A model generated the notes under the pieces. The model had not been told where the DNA came from. It ran no database searches and saw only the letters and a list, made by a program, of their open reading frames with translations. Shown here in pieces: positions 37,266 to 46,850 of a stretch of DNA of 64,000 nucleotides (positions are counted from its first letter, which is position 1; each line of letters starts with the position of its first letter). Origin of the DNA: Desulfuromonas versatilis (GTDB lineage Bacteria; Desulfobacterota; Desulfuromonadia; Desulfuromonadales; NIT-T3); assembly GCF_019704135.1 (NCBI RefSeq), contig NZ_AP024355.1, positions 2,784,001 through 2,848,000 on the forward strand, read 5' to 3'. The position numbers and the translations under genes were made by a program.

Positions 37266-39020
37266 CTAATTCCCTCCCCGCCGCCGTTCCAGCAGCAGCC
37301 GGCCGTCCTCCTGGCGCCCGCAGCGCCTCAGAGCCTCGAGGACATCCTGGCGATGCTCGGGCAGATGCCAGAGCAACAGGGCCTTCTGCAGGCGCTTCTC
37401 CCGGGGGCTGCGGGGCACGTTTACCGGCTCCCCCGTGAAAGGGTCGCAGCCGGTGTGGTACATGCAGGTTGCCAGGGTTCCGGGTGTGGGGGTGAACTCC
37501 TGAACCTGCTCGACCCTGAGCCGGTTGCGCTTGAGAAACAGGGCCACATCCACCATGTCGGAGAGGGTCGAACCCGGATGACCGGCGATAAAATAAGGGA
37601 CCACTCCCTGGCGAAGACCGAGTTTCCCGCTGGTCTGCCGGTAATAGGCCAAAAACTGCTCGAATGCGCCCGGCCCGGGCTTGCGCATGACCCGGGTGAC
37701 CTTATTGCTCGCTGACTCAGGTGCCACCTTGAGCAGCCCCCCCACGTGATGTTCGAGCAAGGCCTCGAAATACTCCTGCTGATGTTCCATCAAATCGTAG
37801 CGGATACCCGAAGCCACGTAGGCATGCTTGACGCCGCGCTGGCGCCGGACCTTGCCTAGCAGCTGCGCCGCCCGCCGACCCGAGGTCACCAGGTGACGGC
37901 AGGGCCTCGGGTAGAGGCACCCGGCACGCCGGCAGGTCCTCCGGGCCTTGTCGCTGCCACATTCCAGTCCGTACATGTTGGCGGTGGGGCCGCCGATATC
38001 GGTAACCGTGCCGCGAAATTCGGGATGGTCCGCCAGCCGCTCCAATTCATCCAGGACCGACTGCTCGGAGCGGCTCTGGATCTGCTTGCCCTGGTGATGG
38101 GTGATGGCGCAAAAGGCGCACCCTCCGAAACAGCCGCGGTGGGTGGTAATGGAAAACCGGATCTGTTCGTAGGCCGGAATGGCCTCGTGGTAACTGGGGT
38201 GGGGAAGCTTCTGGAAAGGGAGTCCGTAGACCCGGTCGAGGGCCACCTCATCCAGGGAAGCGGCCGGCGGCTGCACCACCACCCAGCGGGGGCCATGCTG
38301 CTGGGCCAGCACCCGGCCGGAATAAGGGTTGGCCTCCCCGGCGGCCAGCCGGAAGGCTTCGCCGTAGCGCGCAGGGTCCTGGCTGACCTCTTCGAATGAG
38401 GGAAGCACCACGGCCTGTTCCGGCGGTTCCGGGGACAGGTGGGCGGTCCCGGAAATATCGCTCAGCGAGGACAACGACTCACCGCCCTGAACCCGCCGGG
38501 CGATCTCCAGCAAGGGCGTCTCCCCCATGCCGAAGACCAGCAGATCGGCCTTGCTGTCCACCAGCACCGAGCGGCGCACCCGGTCGTCCCAGTAGTCATA
38601 GTGGGCGAGCCGGCGCAGGCTGGCCTCGATGCCGCCGATCACCACCCCAAGCCCCTTGAAGGCCCCCTTAAGGGCGGCAGTGTAGGCAATCACCGCCCGG
38701 TTGGGGCGCCCCCCTGCCCTCCCCCCGGGGGTGTAGGCGTCGTTGCTGCGGATCTTTTTCGCCGCCGTGTAATGGTTGACCATGGAGTCCATGGCCCCGG
38801 CGGAGACCGCGGCAAACAGTCGCGGGCGGCCCATAATACGCAGGGCTTCGGGATCTTTCCAGTCGGGCTGGGCGATAATCCCCACCCGGTACCCCTCTGA
38901 CTCGAGCAACCGCCCGAGCAGCGGGATGCCAAAGGCGGGATGGTCGACGTAAGCATCCCCCGAAACCAGCAGGATGTCGAGTTCCTCCCACCCCCTCGCC
39001 GCCATTTCCCGGCGGCTCAT
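37266..39020 (-). CDS. YgiQ-family radical SAM protein
   Basis: 584 residues. N-terminal domain with SGDAYVDHPAFG, typical of YgiQ; radical SAM cysteines in HRGCFGGCAFCAITHHQG; later cysteine-rich segment GLECGSDKARRTCRRAGC. Reaction unknown for the family. The codons directly upstream of ATG 39020 read KAFLP in frame, matching the FLPMSR start region of longer homologues, so the true start could be a non-AUG codon slightly upstream; no ATG or GTG is near. Coupled to the small Cys-rich gene 29 bp upstream. Confidence 0.92.
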   Translation of the reverse strand: MSRREMAARGWEELDILLVSGDAYVDHPAFGIPLLGRLLESEGYRVGIIAQPDWKDPEALRIMGRPRLFAAVSAGAMDSMVNHYTAAKKIRSNDAYTPGGRAGGRPNRAVIAYTAALKGAFKGLGVVIGGIEASLRRLAHYDYWDDRVRRSVLVDSKADLLVFGMGETPLLEIARRVQGGESLSSLSDISGTAHLSPEPPEQAVVLPSFEEVSQDPARYGEAFRLAAGEANPYSGRVLAQQHGPRWVVVQPPAASLDEVALDRVYGLPFQKLPHPSYHEAIPAYEQIRFSITTHRGCFGGCAFCAITHHQGKQIQSRSEQSVLDELERLADHPEFRGTVTDIGGPTANMYGLECGSDKARRTCRRAGCLYPRPCRHLVTSGRRAAQLLGKVRRQRGVKHAYVASGIRYDLMEHQQEYFEALLEHHVGGLLKVAPESASNKVTRVMRKPGPGAFEQFLAYYRQTSGKLGLRQGVVPYFIAGHPGSTLSDMVDVALFLKRNRLRVEQVQEFTPTPGTLATCMYHTGCDPFTGEPVNVPRSPREKRLQKALLLWHLPEHRQDVLEALRRCGRQEDGRLLLERRRGGN

Positions 39021-39049
39021 GGGCAGGAAGGCCTTTTGCGCGGCGGTGC

Positions 39050-39244
39050 TCAGCGGCTTTGATCCTTGATGAAATTGGCCACGGACCGATCGTAGCTGCG
39101 CTCACCCTCGGGGGTGAAAAAGCAACCGGGGATTTCCCCGCGCCCCTGGTGGCGGGCGACGCATTTACAGCAGTTGCCACGGATGTCGCAGGCGCTATAG
39201 GTGCAGGTACAGTGCTTGAGAGACTGGCTGGAAATGCACTCCAT
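39050..39244 (-). CDS. Small cysteine-rich protein (DUF6485-like)
   Basis: 64 residues from ATG 39244 (AAGGAG seven bases upstream). Six cysteines in the first 40 residues, in the pattern CTCTYSACDIRGNCCKC, then EIPGCFFTPEGERSYDRSV. The spacing suggests metal or iron-sulfur binding. Function unknown. Placed between argC and ygiQ on the same strand; the next gene encodes a radical SAM protein, but a functional link is unproven. Confidence 0.82.
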   Translation of the reverse strand: MECISSQSLKHCTCTYSACDIRGNCCKCVARHQGRGEIPGCFFTPEGERSYDRSVANFIKDQSR

Positions 39245-39265
39245 CAAACAACTCCTTTGCTAGGC

Positions 39266-40303
39266 TCAGGGAAAAACGGGCAGGCCGGTCAGGCCGGCAC
39301 TTTCTTCGAAACCGAGCATGAGGTTCATGTTCTGAACGGCCTGCCCGGCCGCTCCCTTGACCAAATTGTCGATGGCGGAAACCACAATCACCCGCCCGGT
39401 GCGCGAATCGCTGACCACGCCCAGATCGCAGTAGTTGCTGGCCCGGACATAGGCAACGTTGGGCAGGCTGCCGGCGGGATGCACTCGGACGAAAGGCTCG
39501 TCGGCATACTCCTCGCGAAAGGCCGCCAACAGCTCGGCGGTGGTGCGCGACTCCTGCAGGCTGGCGTAGCAGGTGGAGAGAATGCCGCGGTTGACCGGCA
39601 GCAGGTGCGGGGTGAAATTGATCATGACCGGTTTGCCGGCCAGATCGCCGAGAGTCTGCTCGATCTCCGGAGTGTGCCGGTGTTTGGCCACGCCATAGGC
39701 CTGGAAACCCTCGTTGACCTCGCAGAACAGGCTGCCGACCTTGGCCGAGCGCCCCGCGCCGCTGGTGCCGGACTTGCTGTCGACGATCAGGCTGGCGGGG
39801 TCGATCAGGCCGCGCTTGAGCAGCGGCGCCAGGGCCAGGGCTACGCTGGTCGGATAGCAGCCCGGGTTGGCCACCAGCCGGGCGCAGCGCACCTGCTCGC
39901 GGTAGATTTCCGGCAGGCCGTAGACCGCCTCCTTCAGCAGCTCGGGGCTGCTGTGCTTTTGGTACCAGGCCTCGTAGACCGCCGCGTCCCGCAGCCGGTA
40001 GTCCGCCGAGAGGTCGATGACCTTCTTTCCCGCGGCGAGCAGATCCGGCACCACCGCCATGGCCGCCTGGTGGGGCAGCGCGGTAAAGACCACGTCGGCC
40101 TTTTCGATGACGACGCCGGTTTCCGAGCCGTCGCAGGCCAGGGTGATGCGCTCGAGCAGCGAGGGGAAAACCGCCGCGATCTGCTCGCCGGCGTTCTGCC
40201 GGGAGGTGAGGCAGGCGATCTCCACCTGGGGGTGATTGGCCAGCAGCCGGATCAGCTCGACCCCGGTGTAGCCGCTGGCGCCGACGATGGCAACCTTGAT
40301 CAT
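39266..40303 (-). CDS. argC: N-acetyl-gamma-glutamyl-phosphate reductase
   Basis: 345 residues. Third step of arginine synthesis. NADP-binding start [18 protein letters not shown] and the catalytic cysteine in [13 protein letters not shown]. Histidine region HRHTPEIEQ is present. GGAG lies before the ATG. Follows rplM-rpsI after a terminator, so it probably has its own promoter or depends on readthrough. Confidence 0.96.
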   Translation of the reverse strand: MIKVAIVGASGYTGVELIRLLANHPQVEIACLTSRQNAGEQIAAVFPSLLERITLACDGSETGVVIEKADVVFTALPHQAAMAVVPDLLAAGKKVIDLSADYRLRDAAVYEAWYQKHSSPELLKEAVYGLPEIYREQVRCARLVANPGCYPTSVALALAPLLKRGLIDPASLIVDSKSGTSGAGRSAKVGSLFCEVNEGFQAYGVAKHRHTPEIEQTLGDLAGKPVMINFTPHLLPVNRGILSTCYASLQESRTTAELLAAFREEYADEPFVRVHPAGSLPNVAYVRASNYCDLGVVSDSRTGRVIVVSAIDNLVKGAAGQAVQNMNLMLGFEESAGLTGLPVFP

Positions 40304-40316
40304 GGCAAACTCCGCG

Positions 40317-40352
40317 TAAAAGGAAAGGGAAACCCGAGGGTTTCCCTTTCCT
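40317..40352 (-). terminator. Intrinsic terminator of rplM-rpsI
   Basis: A stem of about 13-15 bp (AGGAAAGGGAAACC with GGTTTCCCTTTCCT, 40321-40352) followed on the minus strand by TTTTA. Confidence 0.85.
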
Positions 40353-40397
40353 GACTAACATATTGCGCTGTGAAACCGTTCCGGCGGTACGCCGCGA

Positions 40398-40790
40398 TTA
40401 ACGCTTGGAGAACTGGAAGCTTGCGCGGGCGGCACGACGCCCGTACTTCTTACGCTCTTTCGCGCGGCTGTCGCGGGTGATGAAGCCAGCCTTCTTGAGA
40501 ACGGCACGCAGTTCAGGATCGGCCTCGAGCAGGGCCTTGGTAATGCCGTGCTTGATCGCACCGGCCTGGCCCGAGGGGCCGCCGCCGGCAACATTGACGA
40601 AAATATCGAACTTGCCGACGTTGTCGGTCAGTTCCAGGGGCTGCTGCACGACCATCTTGGAGGTTTCCCGCCCGAAGTAGTCGCCCAGAGCACGTTTGTT
40701 GACCACGATGTTACCGGTGCCGGGCTTCAGCCAGACCCGAGCCACGGAAGATTTCCGTTTACCGGTCGCGTAGAATTTCTGTTCAGCCAT
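40398..40790 (-). CDS. rpsI: 30S ribosomal protein S9
   Basis: 130 residues, normal. Starts [20 protein letters not shown] and ends with the basic tail [14 protein letters not shown], which reaches the P-site tRNA. Twenty bases behind rplM, GGAGAT before the ATG. Standard rplM-rpsI operon. Confidence 0.98.
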   Translation of the reverse strand: MAEQKFYATGKRKSSVARVWLKPGTGNIVVNKRALGDYFGRETSKMVVQQPLELTDNVGKFDIFVNVAGGGPSGQAGAIKHGITKALLEADPELRAVLKKAGFITRDSRAKERKKYGRRAARASFQFSKR

Positions 40791-40810
40791 CTTTATCTCC
40801 TCAATTCAGC

Positions 40811-41239
40811 TTAAAAGGTCAGATCTTTGGGCTGCTGGGCGCTGTGGGGATGCTCACCGCCGCTGTAAACCTTCAGCTTCTTGAACATCTGGCGGCCCAG
40901 CTTGTTCTTGGGCAGCATGCCCTTGACCGCCTTCTTGATGAGATCTTCAGGCCTTTTCTCCAGCAACTTTTCAGCGTTGATCGACTTCAGCCCGCCGGGG
41001 TAGCCGGAGTGCTGGTAGTACATCTTGTCGGCCATCTTGTTGCCGGTCAGCTTGACCTTCTCGGCATTGACCACGACGACAAAATCGCCGGTGTCGACGC
41101 TGGGGGTGTAGATAGCCTTGTGCTTGCCGCGCAGCACGCGGGCGATCTCCGCCGCGGCACGACCCAGCACTTTGCCCTCCAGGTCAACAACGAACCAATT
41201 TCTCTTAATATCTGCCTGCTTGGCGACTTGGGTGCTCAT
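40811..41239 (-). CDS. rplM: 50S ribosomal protein L13
   Basis: 142 residues, normal length. Contains [20 protein letters not shown] and [27 protein letters not shown] before the ATG. First gene of the rplM-rpsI operon, with a clear promoter upstream. Confidence 0.98.
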   Translation of the reverse strand: MSTQVAKQADIKRNWFVVDLEGKVLGRAAAEIARVLRGKHKAIYTPSVDTGDFVVVVNAEKVKLTGNKMADKMYYQHSGYPGGLKSINAEKLLEKRPEDLIKKAVKGMLPKNKLGRQMFKKLKVYSGGEHPHSAQQPKDLTF

Positions 41240-41281
41240 CGAGTTCCTCTCTTCACTCCACTGTGATTTCTGTATCGGGGC

Positions 41282-41324
41282 TCACAGAAGCTGTGAATTT
41301 AGCTAAAAGCACCGGGCATGTCAA
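41282..41324 (-). promoter_or_regulatory. rplM-rpsI promoter with palindrome at the transcription start
   Basis: On the minus strand, TTGACA (41319-41324), a 17-bp spacer and TAAATT (41296-41301). A perfect palindrome TCACAG-AAG-CTGTGA (41282-41296) covers the expected start site. It could be an operator or the first hairpin of the mRNA. Confidence 0.75.
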
Positions 41325-41382
41325 GATTTTTTTCGGCAAAAAAAATGCGCCGGATGGCAGGCCTGAATCCGTCTCGAACCAC

Positions 41383-41835
41383 TCAGAGAATCCGCGGCTT
41401 GATGCTCAGAACCGGGCAGGAGGCGTGCTGCACTACCCGTTCGGCGGTACTTCCGATGAGCAGGTGGGAAAGACCGGTGCGACCGTGGGTCCCGATGACG
41501 ATGAGCCCGGCATTTTCTTCATCGGCGAGTCGGCAGATCTCCTTGAAGGGGATTCCGGCGGTCACCCGGCATTCGATATGAATGCCGGGGTGTTCCGCCC
41601 GCCGGCGCTCGGCTTCTTTTTTCAGGCCAGCCTCGGCTTCACTGATGCGCCGCTTGCGGATCTCGAGGGGCTCGCCACCCAGGTTGGCGAAACTCTCCAC
41701 TTCGCCGCTGGCCACCACATGGTGCAAAACCCAGGTGGCGGGGAACAATTTCCGCAGGCCGAAGGCAAACTCGAGCGTTTCGATACTGTAGGAGGAAAAA
41801 TCGATGGGGACGATTATTTTCAACGGCTTTTGCAT
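41383..41835 (-). CDS. Universal stress protein (UspA family)
   Basis: 150 residues. Single Usp domain starting IIVPIDFSSYSIETLEF and ending with the ATP-binding pattern GTHGRTGLSHLLIGSTAERV. The ATP-binding subtype is likely because the G-2X-G-9X-G-S/T pattern is intact. Alone between truA and rplM; no strong clue to its regulation. Confidence 0.93.
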   Translation of the reverse strand: MQKPLKIIVPIDFSSYSIETLEFAFGLRKLFPATWVLHHVVASGEVESFANLGGEPLEIRKRRISEAEAGLKKEAERRRAEHPGIHIECRVTAGIPFKEICRLADEENAGLIVIGTHGRTGLSHLLIGSTAERVVQHASCPVLSIKPRIL

Positions 41836-41952
41836 TTGCCCTCAAACTCTGGAGTAAGGCGCCTTTCCGGCGAACCAACTATACCCCGGAGAGGCGAATT
41901 TGCAACCTTCAGGACAGGGATTAAAAGGTCTCCCCCCGGGCTCGGCAGGAAT

Positions 41953-42687
41953 TCAGTACCAGACTTCCATCAGGCACAGGCCCTGGGGCGGGGCGGTGCG
42001 CCCGGCGGCCGGCCGCCCCCCTTCCCGCAACAGGCGCGGCACATCAGCTTCCGGGCGCCGGCCAAGACCGATCTCCACCAGGGTCCCCACCATGACACGA
42101 ACCATGTTCTTGAGAAATCCTGCGCCCTTGACATCGATGTGCAACAGCTCTCCCTCCCGCAGCAGTTCCACTGAGAACACCTCCCGCCGGGTGCTGCGCG
42201 CCTCGCAGCTCGAAGAACGGAAGGCCGAAAAATCGTGGCATCCGACAAAACCGGCGGCGGCCCTGGCCATGGCGATCTCGTCCAGGCGGGAACGCAGGTG
42301 CCAGCTGTAGCGTTCGGCCAGCGGCGAACGCACCGGCGCAAGATATAGGGAATACCGGTACCATTTGCCCCGGGCGCTGAACCTGGCGTGAAAGTCCTCG
42401 TTCACCTCCTCGACCCCGCGCACGGCAATATCCCGGGGAAGCAGGCGGTTGACCCCCTCCCGGTACGCCGATTCGGGAAGCTGCCTGAAGGTATGAAAAT
42501 GGGCCACCATCCCCCGTGCATGCACCCCGGCATCGGTCCTGCCCGAGGAATGCAGCCGCACCTCTTCGCCAAGCACCCCGCAAAGTGCCTGTTCCACTAC
42601 CTGCTGGACGGAAATCCCGTTGGGCTGAACCTGCCAGCCGACATAATCGGTACCGTCGTATTCTATGGTCAATTTGATGGTCGCCAT
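41953..42687 (-). CDS. truA: tRNA pseudouridine(38-40) synthase
   Basis: 244 residues from ATG 42687. Modifies the anticodon stem-loop of tRNA. Catalytic aspartate in SSGRTDAGVHARGMVAHF; N-terminal IEYDGTDYVGWQ. Start overlaps the ecfT stop (TGATG). Normal length. Confidence 0.95.
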   Translation of the reverse strand: MATIKLTIEYDGTDYVGWQVQPNGISVQQVVEQALCGVLGEEVRLHSSGRTDAGVHARGMVAHFHTFRQLPESAYREGVNRLLPRDIAVRGVEEVNEDFHARFSARGKWYRYSLYLAPVRSPLAERYSWHLRSRLDEIAMARAAAGFVGCHDFSAFRSSSCEARSTRREVFSVELLREGELLHIDVKGAGFLKNMVRVMVGTLVEIGLGRRPEADVPRLLREGGRPAAGRTAPPQGLCLMEVWY

Positions 42688-43478
42688 CAGCCAAGCATCC
42701 ACAATGCGCCCAGGACTGCGAGGCTCGCGCAGAACCAGAACAGTTCCCCCTTCGGCAGACGGGGCAAAGCTTCGATGGCGGCGCCTCCCTGCAGTCCGGC
42801 CTCCCCGCGGGCCATACACTGGGCCAGGGCATCGGCCCGATCGACCAGCCGCAGCATCAGCGGGGCGACGAGGCCACCGAACAGGCGAATCCGCGCCGGC
42901 AGACCCAATGGCGGTTTTTCTTCAGGTTGGCCGGACTGCTGCCGGTAAACCTCGAGGGCCTCGTCACGAAGGATCGGGATAAACTGCATGACCAGTCCAA
43001 GCAGCAGCGCCCACTCGCGTGCCGGCAGGCCGAAACGCTGCAGGGGCGCCAACAGCGAGGCGATCCCCCCAGCCAGATGCCCTGGCGAAGTCGTCAGGGT
43101 GAGGAGCGAGGAAAAAACCACGGCCAGCGACAATTGCCAGCAGACCTGCAGGCCCCGCAGCAGCCCGTCGAGGGACAGCCAGGCAAACCCGAAAAGCGTC
43201 CTGCCTGGCGAAAGGAATAGATGCAACAGGAGAGAAAACAGCAACAGCCAGCGCAGCACCCAGAGGCCCCGCCACCAGATGCGCCACTCGAGACGGCAGA
43301 GCAGTGCCAGCACCAGGGCCAGGGCGCTGAGCCCGCCAAGGCGCACCGGGCTGGGCCCGGCGAAGCAGGCGATGACAAACAGCGGCAGCCCGACCAGCTT
43401 GAGGCGTGGGTCGAGCCGGTGCAGCGGCGAGTCCCGGGGAACGTATCGCCCCAGGGTAAGGTCAGCGAGAAAAGCCAT
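42687..43478 (-). CDS. ECF-type transporter transmembrane (EcfT/CbiQ) protein
   Basis: 263 residues from ATG 43478. About six hydrophobic segments; N-terminal SPLHRLDPRLKLVGL is typical of EcfT/CbiQ. The two coupling regions of the family are represented by ADALAQCMARG. No ATPase or substrate-binding S component is visible within this window, so it may work with a shared energising module elsewhere. Sits between asd and truA, a common arrangement in bacteria. Confidence 0.85.
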   Translation of the reverse strand: MAFLADLTLGRYVPRDSPLHRLDPRLKLVGLPLFVIACFAGPSPVRLGGLSALALVLALLCRLEWRIWWRGLWVLRWLLLFSLLLHLFLSPGRTLFGFAWLSLDGLLRGLQVCWQLSLAVVFSSLLTLTTSPGHLAGGIASLLAPLQRFGLPAREWALLLGLVMQFIPILRDEALEVYRQQSGQPEEKPPLGLPARIRLFGGLVAPLMLRLVDRADALAQCMARGEAGLQGGAAIEALPRLPKGELFWFCASLAVLGALWMLG

Positions 43479-43488
43479 GGTCACGGGC

Positions 43489-43519
43489 AAGAAAAGGGGG
43501 CCCGAGGCCCCCTTTTCTT
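43489..43519 (-). terminator. Intrinsic terminator between asd and ecfT
   Basis: A 14-bp perfect stem (43489-43502 with 43506-43519), 3-base loop. It is A-rich at one foot and T-rich at the other, so it can act on either strand. Confidence 0.75.
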
Positions 43520-43545
43520 CAGTCAGTCTGCCGAATCGGTTTCGG

Positions 43546-44565
43546 CTACAGGTACCTGGCCGCCAGGATCTCGGCGATCTGCACGGCGTTGGTGGCGGCA
43601 CCCTTGCGCAGATTGTCTGCCACCACCCAGAGGTTGAGGCCGTTGTCGATCGACTCGTCCTCGCGGATGCGCCCGACATAGGTCAGGTCCTGGCCGACGG
43701 CGTCGATCGGCATGGGGTAGAGGTTGTTGGCTACATCATCGACCAGTTCGACCCCGGGGGCAGCGGCGAGCAGTTCACGGGCCTTGGCGGCGCTGAGCTT
43801 GACCTCGGTTTCGATGTTCACCGATTCGCTGTGCCCGTAGAAGACCGGGACCCGCACCGTGGTGGCGGTCACCCGGATGCCGGAGTCGCCCATGATCTTC
43901 ACCGTCTCCTGCACCATCTTCATCTCTTCCCTGGTGTAGCCGTTATCGAGGAAGACGTCGATGTGGGGCAGGCAGTTAAAGCCAATCTGGTGCGGGTAGA
44001 CCTTGCACTCGACAGGTCGGCCGTTGAGCAGTTCACCAGACTGGATGCGCAGCTCGTCGATAGCCTTCTGACCGGTGCCCGACACCGCCTGGTAGGTGGA
44101 GACGACCACCCGCTTGATCCTGGCGAAATCGTGCAGCGGCTTGAGGGCCACCACCATCTGGATGGTCGAGCAGTTGGGGTTGGCGATGATCCCCTTGGCG
44201 CTGTAGCCGGCAATGGCCTGGGGATTGACCTCGGGAACCACCAGCGGCACATCGGGGTCCATGCGCCAGGCGCTGGAGTTGTCGATGCACACCGCCCCGG
44301 CTTTGGCGGCAACCGGGCAGAATTCGAGACTGCGCCCGCCGCCGGCACTGAACAGGGCGATGTCGATCCCCTTGAAGGAATCCTGGGTGAGCCGTTCGAC
44401 CATCACCTCTTCGCCGCGAAACTCGAGAAAGCTCCCCTCGGAGCGCTCCGAAGCCAGCAGGCGCAGCTGATTGACCGGGAAATTGCGCTCGGCCAGCACC
44501 TCGAGCATCTGATTGCCGACGGCGCCGGTGGCGCCGACCACGGCCACATTGAAAGTTCTGGACAT
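43546..44565 (-). CDS. asd: Aspartate-semialdehyde dehydrogenase
   Basis: 339 residues from ATG 44565; a TTG two codons earlier is closer to the AGAGGA site and also possible. NADP motif VAVVGATGAVGNQM, catalytic cysteine in IANPNCSTIQMV, histidine in CLPHIDVF-type region. Makes the branch point of lysine, threonine and methionine synthesis. Follows leuB by about 85 bp. Confidence 0.95.
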   Translation of the reverse strand: MSRTFNVAVVGATGAVGNQMLEVLAERNFPVNQLRLLASERSEGSFLEFRGEEVMVERLTQDSFKGIDIALFSAGGGRSLEFCPVAAKAGAVCIDNSSAWRMDPDVPLVVPEVNPQAIAGYSAKGIIANPNCSTIQMVVALKPLHDFARIKRVVVSTYQAVSGTGQKAIDELRIQSGELLNGRPVECKVYPHQIGFNCLPHIDVFLDNGYTREEMKMVQETVKIMGDSGIRVTATTVRVPVFYGHSESVNIETEVKLSAAKARELLAAAPGVELVDDVANNLYPMPIDAVGQDLTYVGRIREDESIDNGLNLWVVADNLRKGAATNAVQIAEILAARYL

Positions 44566-44651
44566 TTTCAAGCTATCCTCTCCCCCGTCCGGCCCGGACG
44601 AAGCAGGCTGCGGCAGCCGGACACCCTACAAAAGGGCGCCCGGCCCCAGGA

Positions 44652-45746
<1,095 letters not shown>

Positions 45747-45824
45747 TCATCTCCTTTTATCGGATTCAAATAAATATTCAAAGGAACAAAACACCATAAA
45801 GTCCCCTTTTTTCAAACGGTTGTC

Positions 45825-45853
45825 ACTATAGGAAGGGACCCGGTCTTTGTCAA
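45825..45853 (-). promoter_or_regulatory. Strong sigma70 promoter of leuB
   Basis: On the minus strand, TTGACA (45848-45853), a 17-bp spacer and TATAGT (45825-45830), about 85 bp before leuB. This separates leuB from the T-box-controlled leuA unit. Confidence 0.75.
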
Positions 45854-45978
45854 ACCTTTTTTCCCCGGCAACCAGACCAGACCGCAGCACGGCGGGGGGC
45901 GCACCAAAAAAACAAACCGCGCCCTGAGGCCCGGCAAAGTGTTCATGATCCGATTATCCGGCATTCGCCGCGGGTTTT

Positions 45979-46173
45979 TCAGTGCAGGTCTTCCGGAGGG
46001 CGAGTGCGCACCTCGAACTCCCGAGTGGTCAGCTCCTTCATGCGCCGAGAGGCGTTGTAGGCCTCTTCCACGGTACCCAGGACGTCGAACTGTTTTTGGG
46101 GGGACAGGCTCCGGTAAAAACGGATCAAAGCCAGTTCGTCGCTACTGAGCAGCTGCCAGCGTTCTTTTTTCAT
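45979..46173 (-). CDS. Small helical protein of unknown function in the leu cluster
   Basis: 64 residues, charged and predicted mostly helical (WQLLSSDELALIRFYRSL, EEAYNASRRMKELTTREFEV). Real-gene evidence: AGGGAGG six bases before the ATG and the location between leuD and leuB on the same strand. No family recognised, no membrane segment or metal motif. Possible -10 TAGAAT upstream. Confidence 0.65.
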   Translation of the reverse strand: MKKERWQLLSSDELALIRFYRSLSPQKQFDVLGTVEEAYNASRRMKELTTREFEVRTRPPEDLH

Positions 46174-46261
46174 GGAGCCTCCCTTCTGTACAGCCTAAGG
46201 AATTTCTTGCCCTTATATTCTAGCGTAGTGGAGGCATTTTTCAGCAGCAGAGACTAAATAT

Positions 46262-46285
46262 CCCCCGCCGGCATACCGGCGGGGG
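46262..46285 (-). terminator. Hairpin after leuD
   Basis: A 10-bp GC stem (CCCCCGCCGG with CCGGCGGGGG) and a 4-base loop, directly behind the leuD stop. The following minus-strand sequence (ATATTTAG) is only moderately T-rich. Confidence 0.65.
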
Positions 46286-46293
46286 GTATCAGA

Positions 46294-46824
46294 TTAATAG
46301 CGTGCGTCGGCGAACTCGACCCAGCCGCCGGCCTGAACAAGAGCCTTATCGAAGGGGCTGATCTCGAAGGGAAAAGCCTCTTCGCCCTGGCCGCTGCGAG
46401 CCACCACCTTCTGCCCCTCGACATCCACGTTGACCTCGACATCCCCTGCTTGCTGCAGGGCGAACAAACGGTCAAGCTGCGCCTTGGGCAGTTCGATGGC
46501 GAGCATGCCGCAGTTGAACATGTTCTGCCGGAAGATCCGCGCATAGCTCTGAGCGATGATGGTGTGGATCTCGTTGACTTCGAACACCCAGGGGGCGTGT
46601 TCGCGGGACGAGCCGCAGCCGAAATTTTCGCGGGAGACCACCACCCGGGCACTTTTCAACGCCTCGCCCTTGGGATCGAACCCCTCGAGCTTGAGGTCCT
46701 CGAGGCAGTAGGGCTGCAGTGCCTCCTTGGTAACCTCGGTGAGGTACTTGGCGGGAATAATTTCATCGGTATTGATATCGGACCGGTCGAGAAAAATCGC
46801 CGGGCCGCCAAAGGTCTTCTTCAT
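46294..46824 (-). CDS. leuD: 3-isopropylmalate dehydratase small subunit
   Basis: 176 residues, the shorter type seen in Archaea and many anaerobes. Motifs SDINTDEIIPAKYL and RENFGCGSSREHAPW. Forms the swivelling domain of isopropylmalate isomerase with LeuC. 26 bp behind leuC, AGGGAGG before the ATG. Confidence 0.96.
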   Translation of the reverse strand: MKKTFGGPAIFLDRSDINTDEIIPAKYLTEVTKEALQPYCLEDLKLEGFDPKGEALKSARVVVSRENFGCGSSREHAPWVFEVNEIHTIIAQSYARIFRQNMFNCGMLAIELPKAQLDRLFALQQAGDVEVNVDVEGQKVVARSGQGEEAFPFEISPFDKALVQAGGWVEFADARY

Positions 46825-46850
46825 GGTACGGATCCTCCCTCTGTATGGGC

